This document shows, piece after piece, positions 7,801 to 12,075 of a stretch of DNA of 12,075 bases. The notes beneath the pieces were generated by a model. That model ran no database searches, was not told the origin of the DNA, and saw only the letters and a program-made list of their open reading frames with translations. The position numbers were made by a program, and so were the translations under genes. The stretch lies in assembly GCA_937983055.1 (NCBI GenBank), contig CALJLA010000300.1:1-12075 (forward strand), given 5' to 3'. Numbering within the stretch: position 1 is the stretch's first letter; every line of letters starts with the position of its first letter. This DNA is from an uncultured Pseudomonadota bacterium (GTDB lineage Bacteria > Pseudomonadota > Gammaproteobacteria > Burkholderiales > Eutrophovitaceae).

Positions 7801-8157
7801 CGTGAGGAACGGCGCAAGCTGAATACGATGCGCCTCGGTGTAGTCGAAGGGAAACGTCTCGGCGTAACGCTCGACGAAGAAATCGAACGGATTGAACACC
7901 GTCATTTCCGCCACCAGGTCGACGGTGACCGACAGCTCGGTCGCCTTGTCGGGGAAAGTGGCGCGGGCGATCCAGTTGCCGTAGGGGTCTTGCTGCCAGT
8001 TCAGAAAATGCCGCCCCGGGTGGATCTTCAGCGCGTAGCCGGTGACCGGCGTGCGCGCATGCGGCGCGGGGCGCAGGCGAATCTCGTGCGGCGACAGCGT
8101 GACCGGCCGGTCGAAACGGTAATGGGTCTTGTGAAACAGCGCGACCTTGATCGTCAT
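4804..8157 (-). CDS. Transglutaminase-like / DUF2126 (putative amidoligase) fusion protein
   Basis: This cytosolic two-part protein has 1117 residues and no signal peptide or membrane segment. Residues 1-100 form the bacterial transglutaminase-like N-terminal domain (KTHYRFDRPV, then LSPHEIRLRP). Residues 140-255 are the transglutaminase/cysteine-protease core with an intact likely triad: Cys184 (GSCRDSS), His233 (DLHAWAEAF) and Asp249 (LDPTSG). From about 325 to 1110 it is DUF2126 (COG4196), with LTMGGEPTF at 331-339, EVNVHPANAW around 665-674, DGRHTGTGGGNH at 701-712 and LEFRAFEMPPH at 835-845. DUF2126 has been predicted to be a glutamine-synthetase/GCS-like amidoligase, so one chain may both form and cleave or transfer amide bonds. 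The tail is glutamine-rich (QVQVQSQSQQQ). ATG at 8155-8157 follows an AGAAGAG-like site. It is the last gene of the Anbu cluster, separated from Anbu by an inverted-repeat element. Confidence 0.93.
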   Translation of the reverse strand: MTIKVALFHKTHYRFDRPVTLSPHEIRLRPAPHARTPVTGYALKIHPGRHFLNWQQDPYGNWIARATFPDKATELSVTVDLVAEMTVFNPFDFFVERYAETFPFDYTEAHRIQLAPFLTAEAPGERRRDWLARFRQEYLGSPLAIVDLLVNLNRRLREDVNYNVRMDPGVQTPEQTLELAIGSCRDSSWLLVQLLRDLGIAARFVSGYLIQLTPDQRPIEGPTGPAADFTDLHAWAEAFVPGAGWVGLDPTSGLLAGEGHIPLACTESPSTAAPVHGFTDICNSEFSFEMKVTRIHEDPRVTKPYTPAQWAEIDRLGETVEQRLKAWDVRLTMGGEPTFISIDDMDGLEWNFTALGERKRKLAGDLLLRLAGHFAPGGVLHYGQGKWYPGEPLPRWALGCFWRGDGAPVWKNPALLADETRDHGHGPREAQRLAGAICERLGLHGDYVIPAFEDVYRAADLEQRLPVDVDPLDMKLADSDDRRRLARMMARDLGEPAGYVLPLRPQARPRRAADEPWRSSRWPLKREHLYLIPGDSPMGYRLPLDSLPQSVPEAEEPQFERDPFDVVEALGEPAGAVAVKARRAAPAREGVREVVRTALCIEPRNGRLHLFLPPLMALEDWLELIAVIEAAAAQLGLPVVFEGYPPPADVRLRRLYITPDPGVIEVNVHPANAWRELTANLQTLYEEARQARLTTEKFMMDGRHTGTGGGNHATIGGPTPADSPLLRRPDLLRSLIAYWQTHPSLSYLFSGLFIGPTSQAPRVDEARDDNLYELEIAFQEMDRLAKSGEESPQPWLVDRLLRHLLTDLTGNTHRAEFSIDKLYSPDGPTGRLGLLEFRAFEMPPHWQMSALQMLLLRALIARFWQTPYRRPLIAWGTSLHDRFMLPHFVAEDFADVIRDLNEAGYPLQFDWFAPFFEFRFPRFGTVQVEGIELELRQALEPWKVLGEEASGSGASRAVDSSVERLQMKVSRLIDARHAVTCNGRALPLAATGRHGEFVAGVRFKAWKPPSSLHPTIDVHTPLVFDVVDLRSGRSLGGCTYHVAHPGGRSYNSLPVNGFEAEARRVARFMHHGHTPGPMSVRPEQGSRQYPLTLDLRRAPDYSVPFAQVQVQSQSQQQ

Positions 8158-8180
8158 CGGCTCTTCTGTTTGAGGGTGAG

Positions 8181-8343
8181 TTCACCACAGAGGCACAGAG
8201 GGCACAGAGAAAAAACCATTAGCCAAGCCTTTCGTTCGATCATGCGACTGCTCAGATCGCTCAGCCCAACAAACGAACGTTCTCGCTGGAGCGCCCGTTC
8301 TCGTTGTTGCCCTTCTCTGTGTTCTCTGTGCCTCTGTGGTGAA
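8181..8343. repeat. 163-bp inverted-repeat element (MITE- or REP-like) between Anbu and the transglutaminase fusion
   Basis: The left arm (8181-8211) and the reverse complement of the right arm (8313-8343) match at 29 of 31 positions, differing only by GG versus AA in the middle. Each arm begins TTCACCACAGAGG when read inward and is built from the heptamer CACAGAG; the left arm has it at 8186-8192, 8194-8200 and 8203-8209. The arms enclose 101 bases with no open frame of note. Dispersed repeats of this ACCACAGAGGCACAGAG type occur in many environmental bacterial genomes (recalled, not searched). As RNA it would form a long hairpin about 25 bases before the fusion gene's start. No target-site duplication was identified. 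Confidence 0.85.
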
Positions 8344-8378
8344 GACGAATTCCGACCATGCTTATTCGCGCACGGCGA

Positions 8379-9110
8379 CTAGCTCAGCCAGTCGGGATTC
8401 GGCAGCTCGCCGAACACCCGCCGAAGCCCCGTGCCCCAGCTCTGGCGGATCATCGTGAAATAGGGATCGCCTTCGAGAATGCGCTTCTGCACGCCGACGC
8501 GCAGCTGGTCGCGCGGATACCACAGCAGGTCGATCGGCAGCCCGACCGAGATGTTCGAGCGCACCGTCGAATCGAAGGAGATCAGCGCGCACTTCGCCGC
8601 CTCCAGGTACGGCGTGGACGGCGTCAGCACGCGATCGAGAATCGGCTTGCCGTACTTCGACTCGCCCACCTGGAAGTAGATGGTGTCCGGGCTCGCCTCG
8701 ATGAAGTTGCCCTGGGCGTAGACGTTGAAAAGGCGCGGCTCCTCGCCCCTGATCTGGCCGCCGACCAGCAGGGTTGCCGAGGCGTCGATGTTGGCCTGCT
8801 GCAGATAGGGGCCGTCGCGGCGCTGCACCTCGCGCACGGCGTCGCCCACGATCGAGGCGACGTCGAACAGGCTGGGCACGGTCCAGATCGACGGGCCGTT
8901 GTCCTGGTCCTTCTGCCGGTCGAGGATGTTCACCACCGCCTGGGTGACCGCCAGGTTGCCCGAGGACAGCACCACCATCACCCGCTCGTCCTTCTTTTCG
9001 TACAGCTTCATCTTGCTGAAGGTGGCGATGTGATCGACCCCGGCGTTGGTGCGGGTATCGGATACGAACAGCATCCCCGTATCGAGCTTCAGGGCAACGC
9101 AGTAGGTCAT
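8379..9110 (-). CDS. Anbu: proteasome-type N-terminal nucleophile peptidase (COG3484)
   Basis: Anbu is a cytosolic self-assembling relative of the proteasome beta subunit and HslV. The protein starts MTYCVALKL, so removal of Met1 would expose Thr2 as the N-terminal nucleophile with no propeptide. SDTRTNAGVD supplies the conserved Asp18, and Lys33 or Lys35 (FSKMKLYE) fits the catalytic lysine. Further family features are VLSSGNLAVTQAVV (47-60), LLVGGQI (114-120) and SFDSTVRSNISVGLPIDLL (178-196). The length, 243 residues, is normal for Anbu and longer than HslV. ATG at 9108-9110 has GGAG five bases upstream and is fixed by the need for Thr at position 2. The alpha-E gene ends 48 bases upstream, so they are probably co-transcribed. 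Its natural substrates are unknown; the neighbours suggest it degrades or processes the product of the ligase-like enzymes. Confidence 0.95.
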   Translation of the reverse strand: MTYCVALKLDTGMLFVSDTRTNAGVDHIATFSKMKLYEKKDERVMVVLSSGNLAVTQAVVNILDRQKDQDNGPSIWTVPSLFDVASIVGDAVREVQRRDGPYLQQANIDASATLLVGGQIRGEEPRLFNVYAQGNFIEASPDTIYFQVGESKYGKPILDRVLTPSTPYLEAAKCALISFDSTVRSNISVGLPIDLLWYPRDQLRVGVQKRILEGDPYFTMIRQSWGTGLRRVFGELPNPDWLS

Positions 9111-9158
9111 GGCGGCTCCGGGCCGGGTTAAAAACGCTGAATCATAGCCGGACCTGCC

Positions 9159-10106
9159 TCAGGCGTACGCCGGGCTGAAGAAACTGCGCGTGACTTCGTG
9201 CCCGAGCTCGTTCAGCCGGCTCAGGAACACCGTCAGGTATTCATGCAGCCCGCCCGCGAAGATGCTGTCGATGCGCCCGAAGCGCAGCATCGAATGCAGC
9301 TCGCCGGCAAGGCGCAGCGCCTCCTGCGAGGCCCCCGACGGCAGCACCTGCAGCAGCTCGTAGACCTCTTCCATGCAGGCATGCAGCGAGCGCGGCATGT
9401 CCCGGCGCAGGATCAGCAGTTCCGCCACCTTGAGCGGATTGATGGCGTCGCGGTAGACCTTGCGGTAGGACTGCAGCGCCGACACCGAACCGAGCACCGC
9501 CGCCCACTGGTAATAGTCGACCGCCCCGCCCACATCGCCCACCGACGGCAGCAGCACGTGGTACTTCACGTCGAGAATGCGCGCGGTGTTGTCGGCGCGC
9601 TCGAGGAAGATGCCGAGCCGGTTGAAGTGAAAGGCTTCGTCCTTGAGCGCAGTGCCCACGGTGACGCCGCGGAACATGTGCGAGCGATCCTTCACCCATT
9701 CCAGAAAAGCGCTGATGCCCTCCCCGGCCAGCCGGTCCTCGCTCATCTGCTGGATCTCGAGCCAGGTGCTGTTGATCACCTCCCACATCTCCATGGTGAT
9801 GCTGCCGCGCACCGCGCGCGCATTCTCGCGCGCCTGGCGCGCGCAGCCGTGGATCGAGCCGGGGTTGTTCGGGTCGAGCGCCATGAAGTACAGCACGTCC
9901 TTGGCGGTGACACGCAGGTAGCGGCCGCTGAAGGGATAGAGCGTGCCGGTGATGTTGAGCGGCGCGAACCACTCGGAGTTGTCCGACTCGGTGGTGTGCG
10001 GCACCAGCGACATGCGATAGGTGGTGTCGAGAATGCGCGCGGTATTCTCCGCCCGCTCCACGTAGCGCGCCATCCAGTAAAGATTTTCCGCCGCCCGACT
10101 CAGCAT
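9159..10106 (-). CDS. Alpha-E domain protein (DUF403, COG2307)
   Basis: Alpha-E proteins are helical proteins found almost only beside, or fused to, circularly permuted ATP-grasp enzymes; they are predicted to assist the ligase, and no catalytic activity is established. The 315 residues are mostly helix with no signal peptide. The diagnostic motif occurs twice, as ERAENTARILD at 17-27 after LSRAAENLYWMARYV, and as ERADNTARILD at 169-179, showing the internal duplication of the fold. The acidic/Arg/Asn composition of these helices suggests a shared functional surface. ATG at 10104-10106 is followed by the typical MLSRAAENLYW start of the family; the ribosome site is weak (ACGAG four bases upstream, a better AGGAG further out). 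It lies 49 bases after the ATP-grasp gene and 48 before Anbu. Confidence 0.95.
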   Translation of the reverse strand: MLSRAAENLYWMARYVERAENTARILDTTYRMSLVPHTTESDNSEWFAPLNITGTLYPFSGRYLRVTAKDVLYFMALDPNNPGSIHGCARQARENARAVRGSITMEMWEVINSTWLEIQQMSEDRLAGEGISAFLEWVKDRSHMFRGVTVGTALKDEAFHFNRLGIFLERADNTARILDVKYHVLLPSVGDVGGAVDYYQWAAVLGSVSALQSYRKVYRDAINPLKVAELLILRRDMPRSLHACMEEVYELLQVLPSGASQEALRLAGELHSMLRFGRIDSIFAGGLHEYLTVFLSRLNELGHEVTRSFFSPAYA

Positions 10107-10120
10107 TTTCTCGTTCCGCC

Positions 10121-10148
10121 TTCTCCTGGAGCCTGGCGCCTCGCGCCT
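10121..10148. repeat. Degenerate 7-base tandem repeat in the ATP-grasp/alpha-E gap
   Basis: Four heptamers in a row on the plus strand, TTCTCCT, GGAGCCT, GGCGCCT and CGCGCCT, give a period of seven with CCT always at the end; on the minus strand this reads AGGNNNN repeats. It fills about half of the 49-base gap between the two genes. The minus-strand AGGAG within it may act as a distant ribosome site for the alpha-E gene. Confidence 0.5.
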
Positions 10149-10155
10149 GAAGCGC

Positions 10156-11577
10156 TCACTCCTCCACGACCCATGTGTCCTTCGTCCCGCCGCCCTGGGA
10201 GGAATTCACCACGAGCGAGCCCTCCCGCAGCGCCACCCGCGTCAGGCCGCCAGGCACCATGACCACTTCATTCTTGCCCGAGAGCACGAACGGGCGCAGG
10301 TCGATGTGGCGCGGCGCGATGCCCTCGTCGACGAAGATCGGGCAGGTGGACAGCGACAGCGTCGGCTGTGCGATGAACTTTTCCGGCGCGTCGAGAATGC
10401 GCTGCTTGTAGGCCTCGCGCTCGCGCTCGGTGGAGGTCGGCCCGATCAGCATGCCGTAGCCGCCGGAGCCGTGCACCTCCTTCACCACCAGCTCGGCCAG
10501 GTGGTCGAGCACGTAGTTGAAATCGTCGCGGAAGCGCAGCTGCCAGGTCGGGACGTTGTTGAGCAGCGGCTCCTCGCCCAGGTAGAAGCGGATCATGTCC
10601 GGCACATAGGGGTAGATCGACTTGTCGTCGGCCACGCCGGCGCCGATGGCGTTGGCCAGCGCCACCCGGCCGGCCCGATAGGCGGACACCAGCCCGGGCA
10701 CCCCCAGCATCGAGTCGCTCCGGAACACCTGCGGGTCGAGAAAATCGTCGTCGATGCGCCGGTAGACCACATGCACCGGCTTCGGCCCGGCGGTGGTGCG
10801 CATGTAGACCGTGTCGTCCCGGACCAGCAGGTCGGCGCCCGACACCAGCTCGATGCCCATCTGCTGGGCGAGAAACGCGTGCTCGAAATAGGCGCTGTTG
10901 TACTGTCCGGGCGTGAGCAGCACCACGGTCGGATTGTCCACCCCGGCCGGCGCCACGCTCTGCAGGGTTTCCAGCAGCATGTCGGGATAGTGCTCGACCG
11001 GCGCGATCGACTGGCGCGAGAACAATTCCGGCGCAAGCCGCATCATCATCTTGCGGTTTTCCAGCATGTAGGACACGCCCGAGGGCGTGCGCAGATTGTC
11101 CTCCAGCACGTAGTACTCGCCGGCGCCGGCGCGCACCAGGTCCACGCCGGCGACATGCGCGTAGATATTGCCCGGCACGTCGATGCCGTACATCTGCTCG
11201 CGGTAGGCCTTGTTCTGCAGCACGCGATCGGCCGGAATGCGCTCGGCCTTGAGAATCTCCCGTTCGTGATAGATGTCGCGCAGAAAGGCGTTGAGCGCGC
11301 GCACCCGCTGGCGCAGCCCGACTTCGAGCTGCCGCCATTCTGCCGCCGGAATGATGTGCGGCAGCATGTCGAAGGGAATCAGCCGCTCGCTGCCGGAATC
11401 CTCGCCGTAGACCGCGAAGGTGATGCCGACGCGGTGGAACAGCAGGTTGGCCGCCTTGCGCAGGTGCTTGATGCGCTCCGGCGACGTCGTATCGATCCAG
11501 TCCGCCAGCGGGCGATAGTGGTTGCGCACGCCGCCGTCGGCCAGATGCATTTCGTTGTAGTAAGACTCGAAGCCCAT
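10156..11577 (-). CDS. Circularly permuted ATP-grasp type 2 protein (COG2308, DUF404/DUF407)
   Basis: This is a predicted cytosolic ATP-dependent carboxylate-amine ligase that would join amino acids or peptides through an acyl-phosphate intermediate; no substrate is known for this gene. The 473 residues match the family over its full length: ADGGVRNHYRPLADW near the N-terminus (13-27), VYGEDSGSERLIPFDMLP (56-73), YYVLEDNLRTPSGVSYMLEN (155-174), LLTPGQYNSAYFEHAFLA (220-237), a glycine-rich nucleotide-binding segment VVKEVHGSGGYGM (364-376), RHIDLRPFVL (423-432), GGLTRVAL (443-450) and the C-terminal NSSQGGGTKDTWV (458-470). The order of ATP-binding elements is circularly permuted compared with classical ATP-grasp. 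ATG at 11575-11577 has GAGGG six bases upstream; the later Met10 would cut conserved residues. It is the first gene of the cluster, so its level probably sets that of the others. Confidence 0.95.
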   Translation of the reverse strand: MGFESYYNEMHLADGGVRNHYRPLADWIDTTSPERIKHLRKAANLLFHRVGITFAVYGEDSGSERLIPFDMLPHIIPAAEWRQLEVGLRQRVRALNAFLRDIYHEREILKAERIPADRVLQNKAYREQMYGIDVPGNIYAHVAGVDLVRAGAGEYYVLEDNLRTPSGVSYMLENRKMMMRLAPELFSRQSIAPVEHYPDMLLETLQSVAPAGVDNPTVVLLTPGQYNSAYFEHAFLAQQMGIELVSGADLLVRDDTVYMRTTAGPKPVHVVYRRIDDDFLDPQVFRSDSMLGVPGLVSAYRAGRVALANAIGAGVADDKSIYPYVPDMIRFYLGEEPLLNNVPTWQLRFRDDFNYVLDHLAELVVKEVHGSGGYGMLIGPTSTEREREAYKQRILDAPEKFIAQPTLSLSTCPIFVDEGIAPRHIDLRPFVLSGKNEVVMVPGGLTRVALREGSLVVNSSQGGGTKDTWVVEE

Positions 11578-11758
11578 GCGCGGCCCTCAGAATGACCCAG
11601 CCTGGTGCAACTGCTGTGCCACGCTACAGGTTAAAGATAAGTTTCTGTCTCGACGCCGATTTTACCGGCAGACGCGATGCTTGTGCAGATCGGCCCAGGG
11701 CGCGCGCACCATTTCAATGCGCCGGCCCTACCCCATGCACCATCGCCCTGCGCGCCGC
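11578..11758. other. Intergenic region ahead of the Anbu cluster
   Basis: These 181 bases lie between the stop of the FMN reductase-like gene and the start of the ATP-grasp gene, both on the minus strand. They hold a likely promoter (separate entry) and a ribosome site (GAGGG at 11584-11588). The -10 region sits in a short inverted repeat GCCG-N7-CGGC (about 11655-11669). No T-tailed terminator was seen for the upstream gene, so read-through into the cluster is possible. Confidence 0.6.
11659..11687 (-). promoter_or_regulatory. Probable sigma-70-type promoter of the Anbu cluster
   Basis: On the minus strand TGCACA (11682-11687) is followed by a 17-base spacer and TAAAAT (11659-11664). The -35 matches the consensus at four of six positions and the -10 at five of six. 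Transcription would start near 11652, giving a leader of about 75 bases before the ATP-grasp ATG. It is the best pair seen upstream of the cluster. Confidence 0.4.
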
Positions 11759-12075
11759 TCAGGCGGTGAGCCGCCGCACGTAATCCACCGCGGTGGTGGC
11801 GATGCCCTCGACCGCTGCAGCCTGCTTGTCGTCCTTCAGCCCGCCATCGTCGTCGAACGCCTCGTTGGCGCGCGGCAAGCCGAACTGGGCGGGCACCACG
11901 ACCATGCCGAGGTAGGCGAGCAGCGTGCGCAGCAGGGTCTGGGCGCGCAGCGCGGCGAGCGCCCCGGGCGAGGCCGACATCACCCCGGCGACCTTGCCCT
12001 TGAAGGCCGCCAGCGGGGTCTCGTCCCCCGTCTCGCGACGCGACGCCCAGTCGATGGCGTTCTTCAGCACGCCCG
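11759..12075 (-). CDS. NAD(P)H-dependent FMN reductase-like protein (flavodoxin fold), C-terminal part
   Basis: The frame runs in from the right edge, so the start is outside the window; 104 full codons and a stop at 11759-11761 are visible. The first residues read PGVLKNAIDWASR (the Pro codon completed by inference), the flavin-binding signature of the FMN_red family, where a Tyr-x-x-x-x-PG-x-LKNA-x-DW motif is usual. It is followed by LAAFKGKVAGVMSASPGALAALRAQTLLRTLLAYLGM, the usual beta strand, glycine/serine loop and helix, then VVVPAQFGLPRANEAFDDDGGLKDDK. Such enzymes reduce FMN, quinones or azo compounds using NAD(P)H in the cytosol; the exact substrate cannot be told. It lies 181 bases upstream of the ATP-grasp gene in the same direction, and no functional link is evident. 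Confidence 0.88.
   Translation of the reverse strand, partial: GVLKNAIDWASRRETGDETPLAAFKGKVAGVMSASPGALAALRAQTLLRTLLAYLGMVVVPAQFGLPRANEAFDDDGGLKDDKQAAAVEGIATTAVDYVRRLTA

Noticed and set aside
5101..8382. Very long plus-strand open frame (over 1000 codons) opposite the transglutaminase-DUF2126 gene
   Set aside because: It is an antisense shadow caused by high GC and codon bias of the real gene. Its translation is rich in Arg, His, Gln and Ala with no recognisable domain, while the minus strand encodes clear conserved motifs.
9141..9169. TATGAT on the minus strand in the alpha-E/Anbu gap as an internal Anbu promoter
   Set aside because: The hexamer at the expected -35 position (CGTACG) matches the consensus at only two positions, and the 48-base gap fits co-transcription.
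10306..11595. Plus-strand open frame of 429 codons opposite the ATP-grasp gene
   Set aside because: It is a shadow of the conserved minus-strand gene; the composition is His/Val/Gln-rich with no motif.
1..12075. CRISPR array or complete insertion sequence
   Set aside because: No regularly spaced direct repeats of CRISPR length and no transposase-like gene were found; the only sizeable repeat is the inverted pair at 8181-8343.

Overview
The window is high-GC, densely coded DNA that looks proteobacterial, most likely betaproteobacterial. That placement is inferred from the gene families, the GC-rich third positions and the protein style; no rRNA or other marker gene is present. Seven protein genes can be supported. 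Six lie on the minus strand and one, an M24-family protein, on the plus strand. Two genes are cut by the window edges.

Layout, left to right. (1) 1-2408, minus: the N-terminal ~800 residues of a bacterial alpha-2-macroglobulin-like protein with a signal peptide, probably starting at a TTG codon. (2) 2409-2905: about 500 bases with no convincing protein gene. It holds an orphan plus-strand rho-independent terminator preceded by a second hairpin (candidate small RNA), a repeat-like stretch next to the following gene, and a cluster of CGTAAGG-type motifs. (3) 2906-3307, minus: a small secreted surface-adhesin-E-like protein. (4) 3308-3588: divergent promoter region. (5) 3589-4803, plus: a creatinase/prolidase-fold (M24) protein that appears to have lost most metal ligands. 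(6) 4804-11577, minus: a four-gene cluster transcribed right to left: circularly permuted ATP-grasp protein, alpha-E (DUF403) protein, the proteasome-like peptidase Anbu, and a transglutaminase-DUF2126 (putative amidoligase) fusion. (7) 11578-11758: the probable promoter region of that cluster. (8) 11759-12075, minus: the C-terminal part of an NAD(P)H-dependent FMN reductase-like protein.

The four-gene cluster is the main interest. Comparative genomics has linked circularly permuted ATP-grasp, alpha-E, transglutaminase-like, DUF2126 and Anbu proteins as a predicted system that makes, modifies and degrades a peptide or peptide-tagged substrate. The substrate and biological role are, to my knowledge, not established. 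Here the set is compact: one ligase-like enzyme, one alpha-E partner, one N-terminal-threonine peptidase and one protein joining a cysteine transglutaminase/protease fold to a predicted amidoligase. The first three genes are 48-49 bases apart. The last is separated by 221 bases containing a 163-bp inverted-repeat element with near-perfect 31-bp arms, which could affect expression of the fusion gene. The convergent M24 gene and the fusion gene end with directly abutting stop codons.
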